Shown here piece by piece: positions 25,443-34,814 of a DNA stretch of 45,955 bases. Positions within the stretch are counted from its first letter, which is position 1, and every line of letters starts with the position of its first letter. Origin of the DNA: Salinivirgaceae bacterium (GTDB lineage: Bacteria > Bacteroidota > Bacteroidia > Bacteroidales > SZUA-534). Made by a program: the position numbers and the translations under genes. The notes beneath the pieces are model-generated. The model was not told the DNA's origin and searched no databases. It saw only the letters and a program-made list of their open reading frames with translations. The DNA is taken from positions 1 through 45,955 of the forward strand of contig JAQICC010000361.1 of the NCBI GenBank assembly GCA_027858735.1, given 5' to 3'.

Positions 25443-27221
25443 TTACCATCCGCTATTTTGATTTAATACACCTTCCGATAAATTAATTTGACTTTCTGGA
25501 ATAGGGAGTAGACATTTTGTTTCTTCTCTATAAACACCAGTATATTCTCCAATAGTACCGTCGGGTTCAATAACAGAAACCCCTGAAGCTGCATTTAAAG
25601 CCGCATTTGTTTCACCCCAACGTGCTAAATCGAACCAACGAATTCCTTCAAAACATAACTCGAATGTACGTTCCTTTTTTACGTTTTCAAGAGTTGGTGG
25701 TACTGAAGATAAACCTGCACGAGTTCTTACTTCATCCATATAAGTTTGTGCATTGGTTGCACCTAATTCAGCTGCCATTAATAAACAATCAGAAAAACGC
25801 ATAACAATGAAATCCTGAGAGTTCCATAACATAAAATTTGCCTCGGCGCCACCAAATAAATTATAATAAAAACCTGTTAACGAAGTACTTCCATCTTCTC
25901 CAGCAGCCTGAACAGCCCACGAACTATATTTCTTATTGGCAAACGGAGTTACATCTCGTCCATGATCAACTGAAACATCAAAACCATAGCTACGTGTATT
26001 ATCTTCATCGGCATAAATTTCTAATTGTGCTTCATTAGAAACTGGTAAGCCTAGCTCCCAAGCAGGTATAACAGTAATCGATCCTCGTTTTCTAACATCT
26101 TCATCAGGCCACATATCCCACAACTTAGTATTTACGGTACACCAACCCCAAGCTCTATTGAAAGGAGCTTCCGATACAATATTCCGAATACCCTGAAAAA
26201 ACATTTTATTTGAAAATTGATCAGAACCATCCCAAGCCCAAGAAGCTCCGGTATACTTAATTGCCCATACCGATTCTTTATTGCCACCAAATTCACCTGC
26301 CCAAGATAAATTATTGTTTTCTGCATAAGGATAAAGTGATGCATCATGATCCCATCCCGGAGTTCCATCATAATAAGTAGAATCGGAATAAGCTGAGTAG
26401 GGCCAATTACTGCGTGGATCAGCATTTAATTCATGACCACTGTTTTCAATCATATCAACCAACCATGTTGTTACCTCTGATTTAGTTACAGTACCACCAT
26501 CACTTAATGGCAACACATCAGTACTTTCATTTAAAGTATTTGTTTTGTATCCTGTATAATAAAGATAGGCTCTTGCCATCATAGCTTCTGCAACCCATAA
26601 ATTTGCATGTCCATCAATTCCTGTCGAAATAGCATCGATTGACGTAGGTGGTAATATTTCAATGGCACTTTTAAAATCAGATGCTATTCTTGCCCATGTA
26701 TCATCAAGCGTTGCTCTAGGTTGATTAGGATCGTCACCCGGGTATACAAGTGGAACACCACCAAAAAACTGAGCCAATCTCATATAATAATAACCGCGCA
26801 TAAAGTAAGCTTCACCAAGTACTTGATTTTTATTTTCCTCATCCGTAAATTCAGCCTGATCAATTCTATCAATAATAGTGCTTGAGCGATATACTCCTTT
26901 ATAGCTAGCCTCCCATATTGAAGCATAAGTATCTTCATTAGGATCTTCAAATCTATCAACATCGTAAACTGAAAAATCATTTGCACCACCACCAGCAAAC
27001 ATATAATCTGACAATATATTGGCTGCCATAGCTGGTTCACTATGAACACTTACATATAAACATGAATATGTACCCGCCAGAGCCTCTGAATAATCCTGAG
27101 GTGTACGATAATAGTTATCTAAAGCTTTCTCTTCCATGTTTTGTGTATCGAGAAATTCGTCACCGCAACTTGCAAAAATAAGTGCAAGTGCTAAATTTAT
27201 ATATACTATATATTTATTCAT
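25443..27221 (-). CDS. SusD/RagB-family outer-membrane glycan-binding lipoprotein
   Basis: This 592-residue protein has a lipoprotein signal ending FASC (Cys19) followed by GDEFLDTQ, the typical SusD start. The SusD fold is indicated by QVLGEAYFMRGYYYMRLAQFFGGVPLV and the C-terminal RWFDLARWGE, CLLPIPESQINLS and NQNSGW. Members bind oligosaccharides or other nutrients at the cell surface and hand them to the SusC partner, whose gene is 18 bp upstream. The neighbouring ribokinase, sugar permease and GH3 genes suggest a ribose- or glycoside-type substrate. Confidence 0.95.
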   Translation of the reverse strand: MNKYIVYINLALALIFASCGDEFLDTQNMEEKALDNYYRTPQDYSEALAGTYSCLYVSVHSEPAMAANILSDYMFAGGGANDFSVYDVDRFEDPNEDTYASIWEASYKGVYRSSTIIDRIDQAEFTDEENKNQVLGEAYFMRGYYYMRLAQFFGGVPLVYPGDDPNQPRATLDDTWARIASDFKSAIEILPPTSIDAISTGIDGHANLWVAEAMMARAYLYYTGYKTNTLNESTDVLPLSDGGTVTKSEVTTWLVDMIENSGHELNADPRSNWPYSAYSDSTYYDGTPGWDHDASLYPYAENNNLSWAGEFGGNKESVWAIKYTGASWAWDGSDQFSNKMFFQGIRNIVSEAPFNRAWGWCTVNTKLWDMWPDEDVRKRGSITVIPAWELGLPVSNEAQLEIYADEDNTRSYGFDVSVDHGRDVTPFANKKYSSWAVQAAGEDGSTSLTGFYYNLFGGAEANFMLWNSQDFIVMRFSDCLLMAAELGATNAQTYMDEVRTRAGLSSVPPTLENVKKERTFELCFEGIRWFDLARWGETNAALNAASGVSVIEPDGTIGEYTGVYREETKCLLPIPESQINLSEGVLNQNSGW

Positions 27222-27239
27222 TTTTCTTGATTTTTTGGA

Positions 27240-30200
27240 TTAAAACGTAACATTTATTCCCATTAAATATGTTCTTGATGAAGGATACAATCCTAAATCA
27301 ATACCTCGTTGCCAACTAATAGGCTCATCATCATCATCATTAGGGTTATAACCAATTTCTGGATCCATACCGTTATACTTAGTAAACACATAAAGATTTT
27401 TACCAGTAACATATAAATTAATGTCTGAAATGAAATTCACATTCTTTAAAAACTTTCCAAATCGGTATCCAATAGTAAGGTTACTAAACCTTAAAAAATC
27501 AGCATCGTGCATATAAAAATCAGACATTAAAGTGTAATTTCGAGCAGCAGAACTACTTAATATTGGATAGGTATTGGATGTTCCTTCGCCATGCCAACGA
27601 TCGTAAACATCAGTAGTATAATTTGCCCATGTTTGCTCTGTATTTTGACGGTATGATTGCATAACTTGTGCACCTGCCTGCCCATTAAAAGTAGCAGCTA
27701 TATAAGCTCCTTTATACTCCATGTTTAATTGTAAACCAAAAATATAATCCGGATTCGGATCCCCAATCATTTTTTTATCTTCAGAATCAATTCTACCATC
27801 CCCATTCTGGTCAACATATCTGAAATCACCAGGTTGTATATTCGGCCACTGAACTAAACCATCTGCATCGGTTAAGTACTCTTCATAAGCCGCTAATTCA
27901 GCATCATTTTGAATAATTCCATCGGTTTCCAATGCCCAAAAATAACCTATTGGATAACCGACTTCAACTCTTTGAATTTCTGGTTTACCTTGATCTAACA
28001 CATCAGTATTACCATGAATAATACCATCTTCATTATTAACTTCCGTAACTAAATTTTTCCTATAATCAAAAGTAACAGTAGCACCATATTTAAAATTAGC
28101 GACCTGATCTCTCCAGCCTAAGGCTATTTCAAGTCCGGAATTCTCAATTTCGCCACCATTAACATTTGCAGCACTAGCACCTGCTGTAGCTAAAATTGGA
28201 GGAATTACTAACCAATCTTTTGTGGTTTTTTTATAAATATCGAAGGCCGTTTGCAACCTGGAGTTGAACATATTAACATCCAGTCCTAAATTAATTTGTT
28301 CTGATGTTTCCCATTGTACATTCGGATTAGGAACCCTAGCTGGGTAAGATGCAACCGCAGATGTAATTTTATCTGTTCCAAAATAGTAACGCCCACCATA
28401 ACTAATAGATGAACTGTATTCAAAATTTTGAATACTTTGATTTCCGTTTTGACCCCAGCTAAAACGAAGTTTTCCAAAATCAACAATATCGGTGATGTTA
28501 GCTAAGAACGCTTCCCTTGTAAACACCCAGCCAGCAGCAAATGAGGGGAATACACCCCATCTATTTCCTTTGTCAAAATTTGATGACCCATCAGCACGTA
28601 GTACTGCTGAAAATAAATATCTTTCTTGATAATCGTATGAAACCCTTCCAAAATACGATAACAATGCACCTCCACCTGCTGCATAATCAGATCCCCAAGT
28701 ACTTAGTTTAGTAACATCTTCGGGATCTTTCATTAAATCTAAATAACCATAATCAGGATATTCAAATATTGAATTACTAGCATTTCCATAAACCTGAAAA
28801 TCCAATTGCTTAGCCCACATTTCATGGCCGGCAACTGCTGCAATATTATGATCCCCAACTGAAAAATTGTAACTTGCTGTATTGGTCCATTGCCAGTTCT
28901 TGCCTTTTGTCATTCCCATTTCTACAGCATCTTCATCACGTTTCATACCATCACCCAAATTGTAAATTTCAGAATAAGTACGTCTATAACTCGACCACCA
29001 ATCAATACCATAAGTTGAACGTAATTTTAAATTACGTATGGGTTGTATTTCTGTATACACATTACCAATTACCTTTTCCTGAGGTTCCGAAGCAAAATTA
29101 CGGTCATACCACATGGTTGCAATTGGATTAGTCATATAAATTGCAATTTGATCGTAAGGAGGTGAATAATTATACTTATCGCCAAATTCCTCATCATATA
29201 CTGGCTGCAATGGAGTTGAACGAATGGCATGTCTTAAATCGTTCCAATATATACTACCATCTGCAACTCTTTTATTGCGACTAGACATATAAGTTAAATT
29301 CTGACCTACTTTAATAATATCTGAATCATTATTTTTAGCTAAAACATACTCCGTATTTAAACGGAATGTTGCACGTTTGTAACCAGCATCAATAATATCA
29401 CCACCAATTATACCAGCTTGATCAATATAAGATGCTCCAAATGAATAAACTACAGACTCTTCTGCTCCTGTAACATTTATTGAATGATTTTTAATTGGAG
29501 CATTTTTCATGGCTACCTCATCTAACCAATTAGTACCTTCCCAACCATTTTGCAGCATATTCCATGTACTTGCAGGTAATTTAGCCTCCCAATCATAAGT
29601 CTTACCTTTCAAATTCATGTTTCCTTCATCCATAATCTCCATATACTGTTGAGCATTAAGCATATCGAGCTTGCGGCTTATATTCTGAATACCATAGTAA
29701 CTATTGTAGCTTACTTTGATTGGTTGTCCTTTTTTACCTTTCTTTGTAGTAACTAATACCACCCCATTGGCAGCTCTCGATCCATAAATTGCAGCAGATG
29801 CGGCATCTTTCAATACATCAATTGACTCAATATCTGATGGATTTAAATAATCAATATCTCCAACAGTTACCCCATCAACAATATATAGAGGTTCTGAATC
29901 GCCAATGGTGCCCATACCTCTAATATTAACTTTGGTGCCACTACCTGGCTGACCATTATCTTGCGTAATACTTAAACCCGGAGTAATACCTTTAAGGGCA
30001 TCCATAGCATTTACGGGAGTAAGTTCTGCAATTTGTTCACCCTTAACATTTAAGTTTGCTCCTGTTATTAGTTTCTTTTTGATCGTTCCATAACCAACAA
30101 CAACCACTTCATCAAGGTCGGCAATATCTGTAACCATATTAACATCTAATGTCGCTTGTCCATTTACGGCTACTTCTTGGGTTTCATATCCAATAAATGA

Positions 30201-30419
30201 GAAAATTAGAATTGCATTTTCCATTTTTTCAAAAGAAATCGAATAATTACCATCAATATCTGTAATAGTACCTGTTGTTGTTCCCTTGAGCACAACAGTT
30301 ACTCCTGGAATTGGCACTTGATCATTTTGATCAATCACCTTTCCATTAATATTCATTGCTTGTGCCATTGTAAGAAATGGTAAAACAAAAAATAATAAAT
30401 TAAGTATTAGTTTTTTCAT
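27240..30419 (-). CDS. SusC/RagA-family TonB-dependent transporter
   Basis: This 1059-residue outer-membrane receptor has a signal peptide (1-20), a carboxypeptidase-regulatory-like domain (NINGKVIDQNDQVPIPGVTV), a TonB box-like segment DLDEVVVVGYGT, a plug domain (PLYIVDGV, IESIDVLKDAASAAIYGSRAANGV) and a long beta-barrel ending in aromatic-rich strands. It lacks the STN/anti-sigma extension. Paired with SusD, it should import a nutrient into the periplasm. A good promoter lies directly upstream. Confidence 0.96.
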   Translation of the reverse strand: MKKLILNLLFFVLPFLTMAQAMNINGKVIDQNDQVPIPGVTVVLKGTTTGTITDIDGNYSISFEKMENAILIFSFIGYETQEVAVNGQATLDVNMVTDIADLDEVVVVGYGTIKKKLITGANLNVKGEQIAELTPVNAMDALKGITPGLSITQDNGQPGSGTKVNIRGMGTIGDSEPLYIVDGVTVGDIDYLNPSDIESIDVLKDAASAAIYGSRAANGVVLVTTKKGKKGQPIKVSYNSYYGIQNISRKLDMLNAQQYMEIMDEGNMNLKGKTYDWEAKLPASTWNMLQNGWEGTNWLDEVAMKNAPIKNHSINVTGAEESVVYSFGASYIDQAGIIGGDIIDAGYKRATFRLNTEYVLAKNNDSDIIKVGQNLTYMSSRNKRVADGSIYWNDLRHAIRSTPLQPVYDEEFGDKYNYSPPYDQIAIYMTNPIATMWYDRNFASEPQEKVIGNVYTEIQPIRNLKLRSTYGIDWWSSYRRTYSEIYNLGDGMKRDEDAVEMGMTKGKNWQWTNTASYNFSVGDHNIAAVAGHEMWAKQLDFQVYGNASNSIFEYPDYGYLDLMKDPEDVTKLSTWGSDYAAGGGALLSYFGRVSYDYQERYLFSAVLRADGSSNFDKGNRWGVFPSFAAGWVFTREAFLANITDIVDFGKLRFSWGQNGNQSIQNFEYSSSISYGGRYYFGTDKITSAVASYPARVPNPNVQWETSEQINLGLDVNMFNSRLQTAFDIYKKTTKDWLVIPPILATAGASAANVNGGEIENSGLEIALGWRDQVANFKYGATVTFDYRKNLVTEVNNEDGIIHGNTDVLDQGKPEIQRVEVGYPIGYFWALETDGIIQNDAELAAYEEYLTDADGLVQWPNIQPGDFRYVDQNGDGRIDSEDKKMIGDPNPDYIFGLQLNMEYKGAYIAATFNGQAGAQVMQSYRQNTEQTWANYTTDVYDRWHGEGTSNTYPILSSSAARNYTLMSDFYMHDADFLRFSNLTIGYRFGKFLKNVNFISDINLYVTGKNLYVFTKYNGMDPEIGYNPNDDDDEPISWQRGIDLGLYPSSRTYLMGINVTF

Positions 30420-30452
30420 AAAAAGTTTAGTTTATGTTTTTAAATATTTAGT

Positions 30453-30486
30453 CAAAAATAGACTTATGTAATCGTTTTATCTCAAA
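30453..30486 (-). promoter_or_regulatory. susC promoter with operator-like core
   Basis: On the minus strand, TTTG (30486-30483) is followed after 22 nt by TATTTTTG (30460-30453), a match to the Bacteroidota consensus about 34 bp before the susC start. The spacer contains AATCGTTT (30470-30477), the core of the LacI-type operators found at 36.8 kb. LacI control of susC is therefore possible, although the outer bases match poorly. Confidence 0.55.
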
Positions 30487-31079
30487 ATATTACCTTAATA
30501 GTAACACAACATACAATAAAATATACCCATACAAAAATACAACATAATACATTTATTATACTTATTTTTAATTATTTATATATTTTAAATTATTTATTAT
30601 TCCTATTTATAAAACACAACAAAAGAATTACAATAGTTCCTCAAATTGTATAAAGTTAAAAGCATAACATTATGTTTCTATTAATTAAGGAGGAGATTCG
30701 CATAATTACGTATTCACACATCATATTACTATAAAATTATTATGTAATGATGGCCCGAAAGGAAATAACCCAATAGACTTGTTTTTCTTTATAAAAAACA
30801 CTCAACTCAACTACTCTGAATTAAATATACGGAGGTTTAAAATACGAATAAAATTCATCTACTAAGCAAACAACAAATAAATAGCGACCTAAAGGTCTTG
30901 GGTTTGGTGCAAGTGCTATAATTTTTAATCTTGTGATAAAAAGATCACATGCTATTAGAGAATAAGTTTACAACAGATTTCATCAATCATATAAATATAT
31001 TTATTGTTGTGTTTTAGTGCTTTATCCTCCGCAGCCTGTCTATGCATTGGGGCAGCCATACTCTTTGACAAGTTTTGGT
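30487..31079. other. AT-rich stretch downstream of the restriction gene
   Basis: This stretch between the susC promoter and the restriction-modification boundary contains no convincing gene. Short hairpins such as GACCTAAAGGTC and TGTGAT/ATCACA near 30890-30950 are visible. No remnant of the interrupted EEP gene was recognised here. Confidence 0.55.
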
Positions 31080-31137
31080 TTGTGCGCTTGCTCTTTTGAG
31101 CGACTTGGCAATGTGTATGGTTGCGAAGGGTTGGCAT
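31080..31137. repeat. Left boundary element of the R-M cassette
   Basis: The segment starts with TTGTGCGC (31080-31087) and ends with TTGGCAT (31131-31137), two bases from the restriction gene stop. The same two motifs, in the same order and orientation, bracket the sequence at 33640-33731 on the other side of the R-M genes. It contains the small palindrome GCTCTTTTGAGC. This suggests a recombination or cassette-boundary sequence. Confidence 0.6.
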
Positions 31138-31138
31138 A

Positions 31139-32074
31139 TTATCTTGGTCCTAAAAATCTATCTCCATTGAAATGAATCATATGTTCAGGAAAATCCATAA
31201 TCCAAACTTCGGTATCCCAAGCAATCTCATTTGTGTGTTTCTTAAATTCCGAAAAGTCAGGGAATGCAGAAACATAAATTTTTCCAGCTTTGCAGTCTTT
31301 TAGAAATTCTTCAAGTTCAACAATCCGTTTTGGTGACATCGGACCATGTGAAGTAACAGCTTCAATCAAATACAACCAATTTTTCTTTTCGTCATAAATT
31401 ACCACATCTGGTAATTTACTGTGTTCAGTAATTGGAATACCGATTCTTTCAAGCATTTCTTTTTCGATATGTAAATTCTTTTTTTCAGTATCGCCAACAT
31501 AAAGCAACATTGAACCTTGAGCAAATCTTGATGCAAACTCTTCAACTATTGCCGCTTGAACTTCATTGTGTTTACCTGGAGACAACAACAATACTTTGCC
31601 ATTTGCAAGTTTCAGAGGAACTCGTGACATCTCTCGGTCTTTGCTATATTTTTCCTTTAGCTTGCCAACCTGAGCTATGAAATTTTCTTTTGCCTTATTC
31701 CAACCTCTTGTTTTGTATGCCTTGATGGTTTCTAAAGCTATTTCAGAAATTGCATAATGTGCTCTTGGACTATTTACTGGTAATTCAGGAATATCAGGGT
31801 TGTAATCGGCAATACCAGCCTGTACAAATTGATGAAGTACTTGTCTTCTGAATGTTTCACGGGTGTTTGAAGCATACTCCTTTTCGAAATTTTCAGAGAT
31901 AAACGACATAATCCCTTTTGATACTCCGTGACTTTGCTTAATAGCTTTTGACCATTTATCCTTTTCTTTGATGTTACACAGTGCTAAAAGTGTATATCCA
32001 GATATTTCATTTTGTTGAGCATCAGGCACCCCCAACTCTTTCAAAATTGCTTGAGCTTCTTGTATTTTTGACAT
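31139..32074 (-). CDS. BsuBI/PstI-family type II restriction endonuclease
   Basis: This 311-residue protein matches the BsuBI/PstI restriction endonuclease family in its C-terminal half: LPDVVIYDEKKNWLYLIEAVTSHGPMSPKR contains the nuclease core residues, followed by a long conserved region to EVWIMDFPEHMIHFNGDRFLGPR at the end. Family members cleave CTGCAG. The N-terminal half is helical and probably DNA-binding. The gene starts 53 bp inside the end of the methyltransferase gene in another frame, so expression is coupled. CTGCAG does occur in the window, for example near 649 and 35778. Specificity is inferred from the family. Confidence 0.9.
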   Translation of the reverse strand: MSKIQEAQAILKELGVPDAQQNEISGYTLLALCNIKEKDKWSKAIKQSHGVSKGIMSFISENFEKEYASNTRETFRRQVLHQFVQAGIADYNPDIPELPVNSPRAHYAISEIALETIKAYKTRGWNKAKENFIAQVGKLKEKYSKDREMSRVPLKLANGKVLLLSPGKHNEVQAAIVEEFASRFAQGSMLLYVGDTEKKNLHIEKEMLERIGIPITEHSKLPDVVIYDEKKNWLYLIEAVTSHGPMSPKRIVELEEFLKDCKAGKIYVSAFPDFSEFKKHTNEIAWDTEVWIMDFPEHMIHFNGDRFLGPR

Positions 32075-33620
32075 AAATTCTTTCTAAAAGTACTTCATTA
32101 ATTATTTTATCAATCTCTTGTTTATTGTGGCTTTGCGATTGCTTAACTTTATTTCCAATTACCTCAATATCTTCAAGCGGTGGCATTTTTATTTGTTTTA
32201 ATTCAGATGCTCCAACTTGCGTATTACCATTAAAGGTTCTAAAAAAGGTATCAAACAAACTACTACTATAAAGTGCAGAAATACCCCAGATTTCAGTTTC
32301 ACTTAAAACACCATTAGGTCGATGAATATAGTTTATGTGGTTTTCTACACCTACCATTTCTGTTGCAATACTTTTTGAAAAGTACGGACAACAAACCAAT
32401 CGACTTTTATCGTCTTTTGAACTAAAGCGTCTTAAAAAGATGTAGTTTTTATTTTTTAACAATACTTTCCGTGAGTTTTCATTATTTTCAATAAGGCTGG
32501 GTTTATTTCCTTTTTGCAAAGGATAAGCAAACTCCATTTCCTTGACATTATGAAGCCAAACCAGAGGAGCGATAGCTCCATTCACTTGACCTTCATTTTT
32601 TAAAAAGTCGGTACAACGGAATGCCACAACAGGACCTGTTGAAATTTGAATATTAAAATCATTTAAGGTGTTATTCCACTTTCTGAAAATCTTGATTGTA
32701 TCAGATTCATTCTGATTTGATGGAATAAACAGCACTTTATCTTTTGACTTTAAATCAATCAGTGCTTCAGTTGAGTATAAATATTCTATTGGATTCAATA
32801 AGCCTTTATCGCATTCTGAAACAGTAACTTTGATTGATGCATTTTTAAATTTTGTTGCTCTCAGTATAATATTTTCCTGTAAAACATTATCATTTTTAAA
32901 CATTTTATTCCGAGATTCAAAAATATGAATGTCAGAAATACTGACCTCTCTAAAAAATGATTGTCTAAATGCTTTAAAATAGTTTCCTGCCGCAAAACTT
33001 CTTGGAGTAATGAAAATAAGTTCTCCATGGCTTTTAAGTAGTTTAGCTGACAATCCCATGAATATTGAATAAATATTGGGTTGTCCGTAAACTAATTCTT
33101 TTGCAACAGAGGCTCTTTTGTCAGCTTTAGAAATTTTGAAGTATGGTGGATTTGATATTATGTAATCAAATTGTTTTAAATTTTCAGTCCCGAAAAGTGA
33201 GTTTGAATTAAAAGCTTCTGAATTATCAAGTACGAAGTCCAACTCATTTATTGTGTAGTTAAATTCAATCTTTTGACTTTTCAACCATTTGGCAAGATAC
33301 TCAGCAACCAATTTGGTTTGAGTTAGTACGTTTTTATCAGTTTCGTAAAGAGTTAAATCAATTTTTCTTATTTCTGAATCTGATACAAGTTTTTCAATCA
33401 AAGAGCAAGAGAGTATTGCTGTTCCACAGCCAGGGTCAAGGATAGAAATCTTGTCCGAATTTGGTTTGGCAAGATTTGCCATGAAGTCAGAAATATGTTT
33501 AGGTGTAAAAAACTGTCCATTGTCCTTTTTATGTTTATCAGATGTTGATATCGCATAAGTAAGTCCAATAAAATCAGCATATTCTGACGGTAAATTATAT
33601 TTTTCTTTTAACTCTATCAT
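32022..33620 (-). CDS. Type II N6-adenine DNA methyltransferase (BsuBI/PstI partner)
   Basis: This 532-residue protein has the order of a gamma-class adenine methyltransferase: GQFFTP near residue 36 (motif X), ILDPGCGTA for SAM binding near residue 59, and catalytic NPPYFKI near residue 158. A C-terminal target-recognition region follows. It would protect CTGCAG sites from the endonuclease encoded downstream, which overlaps it by 53 bp. The pair is inserted between the EEP gene and susC of the sugar locus and flanked by related boundary sequences, which indicates horizontal acquisition. Confidence 0.92.
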   Translation of the reverse strand: MIELKEKYNLPSEYADFIGLTYAISTSDKHKKDNGQFFTPKHISDFMANLAKPNSDKISILDPGCGTAILSCSLIEKLVSDSEIRKIDLTLYETDKNVLTQTKLVAEYLAKWLKSQKIEFNYTINELDFVLDNSEAFNSNSLFGTENLKQFDYIISNPPYFKISKADKRASVAKELVYGQPNIYSIFMGLSAKLLKSHGELIFITPRSFAAGNYFKAFRQSFFREVSISDIHIFESRNKMFKNDNVLQENIILRATKFKNASIKVTVSECDKGLLNPIEYLYSTEALIDLKSKDKVLFIPSNQNESDTIKIFRKWNNTLNDFNIQISTGPVVAFRCTDFLKNEGQVNGAIAPLVWLHNVKEMEFAYPLQKGNKPSLIENNENSRKVLLKNKNYIFLRRFSSKDDKSRLVCCPYFSKSIATEMVGVENHINYIHRPNGVLSETEIWGISALYSSSLFDTFFRTFNGNTQVGASELKQIKMPPLEDIEVIGNKVKQSQSHNKQEIDKIINEVLLERIYVKNTRSSSNFERVGGA

Positions 33621-33639
33621 TCTACAAAGATAACGAATC

Positions 33640-33731
33640 TTGTGCGCGATGGCAAAAATTTGGCTCTTTTGTAAGCTGAAGCATCAGCCTGTGAGTTGGA
33701 GCTTACAAATGTGCCAAATTCGTGTTGGCAT
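33640..33731. repeat. Right boundary element of the R-M cassette, with large hairpin
   Basis: The segment is bracketed by TTGTGCGC (33640-33647) and TTGGCAT (33725-33731), as at the other end of the R-M pair. Inside is an imperfect inverted repeat: AATTTGGC (33657-33664) and TTGTAAGCT (33669-33677) pair with AGCTTACAA (33700-33708) and GCCAAATT (33713-33720), with a 4-nt mismatch between the two stems. The end of the EEP reading frame is encoded within it. The folded, asymmetric layout recalls recombination sites such as integron attC, but I cannot match it to a consensus. Confidence 0.62.
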
Positions 33732-34814
33732 TTCTTGCCAGCTCTTAGCATTAAACACAACTGTTAAATAGATAACATGATTGCCAACAGTCAGATTAAC
33801 CGTAGGATTAATACCTTCTGCTAATACTGTATCTGCCAATTTCCATATATATGTATCAATTATTCCATCAGTATCAAAACTGGCCGAAGCATCCAATTGA
33901 ACTATTGCATTTCCCCCATTATTAACATCGGTAATTACTAAATCGCTCCCGGCATTAGCAATAGGAAGTAAATTCCCTTCAACAGCATAAATAATTGATA
34001 TTTCAGCTACAATTGGCATATGGTCAGAGGCATCTGATGGATTATTTACTACCCATGAATCTTGTGTAATGTAATTGTCATGATTTTCATAATATATGTA
34101 ATCGAATTTAGTACCAAAGCCAGTATTTACTGTACCATCAGGATATTTATCTCTATAAGAATCTCTACATTGAATAGGGTTATCATTTCCTGTTTTCATC
34201 CACTTAGTTACTCCATCATTTTCTGATGAATTAAAGTCTCCTGTTGCAAGAATTGGTTCATTGAGCAATGCCCGTTCCGCCATATATTGAGCCATAAGCT
34301 TTATACTTTTCAAACGCGCCGCATAAATATCCGGTGTTGGAAAATGAGCATTAAAAAGATAAAAACCTTGGTGAGTTGCGGTATCAATTAACCTAACAAA
34401 AGTGCAAATACGGTTATAATCACCCCCAAACCGCGATGGCACATTAGGAGTATCGGATAACCAGAAATTTCCGGAATTGGCCGAATCAATAATATATTTG
34501 TCTTTTTTGTAAAAAATCCAACTCCCTTCTCCATTATCACCACCATCGCGCCCAAGCCCATACCAATTATAATTGCGTGTACTATCAATTAAATAGTTGC
34601 GTTGAGAATTAATCGCTTCTTGAGTACCAACAATATCGGGGTTTTCAATATTTATTATGGCAACCACACTATCTCTTCGTTCTTCCCAATTGTTTCCATA
34701 AGGTTGCTGAATATTAAACGACATTATTTTCAAGTCGATGTTTTGCCCCGTAACAACATGCACACATGAAATAAGGAATACTAAAACCCCGACTTGAAAA
34801 TCAATAATTTTCAT
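33684..34814 (-). CDS. Secreted endonuclease/exonuclease/phosphatase-family hydrolase, 3' end replaced
   Basis: This 376-residue protein has a signal peptide (1-23, ending VVTGQ) and a complete EEP catalytic domain: MSFNIQ, GTQEA, NAHFPTP, TGDFNSSENDG, KFDYIYY and SDHMPIV. Enzymes of this fold hydrolyse phosphodiesters of nucleic acids, lipids or sugar phosphates. A PKD-like domain begins near residue 285 but breaks off after VIYLTV. The final residues (VFNAKSWQEM to the end) are encoded by the R-M boundary element. The original C-terminus, perhaps including a sorting signal, has therefore probably been lost. The start overlaps the ribokinase stop by 4 bp. Confidence 0.85.
   Translation of the reverse strand: MKIIDFQVGVLVFLISCVHVVTGQNIDLKIMSFNIQQPYGNNWEERRDSVVAIINIENPDIVGTQEAINSQRNYLIDSTRNYNWYGLGRDGGDNGEGSWIFYKKDKYIIDSANSGNFWLSDTPNVPSRFGGDYNRICTFVRLIDTATHQGFYLFNAHFPTPDIYAARLKSIKLMAQYMAERALLNEPILATGDFNSSENDGVTKWMKTGNDNPIQCRDSYRDKYPDGTVNTGFGTKFDYIYYENHDNYITQDSWVVNNPSDASDHMPIVAEISIIYAVEGNLLPIANAGSDLVITDVNNGGNAIVQLDASASFDTDGIIDTYIWKLADTVLAEGINPTVNLTVGNHVIYLTVVFNAKSWQEMPTRIWHICKLQLTG

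Noticed and set aside
30955-31137. 60-residue ORF starting 2 bp after the restriction gene stop
   Set aside because: It consists largely of the R-M boundary element, resembles no protein, and shows no sign of translation.
33640-33731. Integron attC site
   Set aside because: The fold is suggestive and a GTTAAAT lies nearby, but the paired core boxes could not be aligned convincingly and no integron integrase is in the window.
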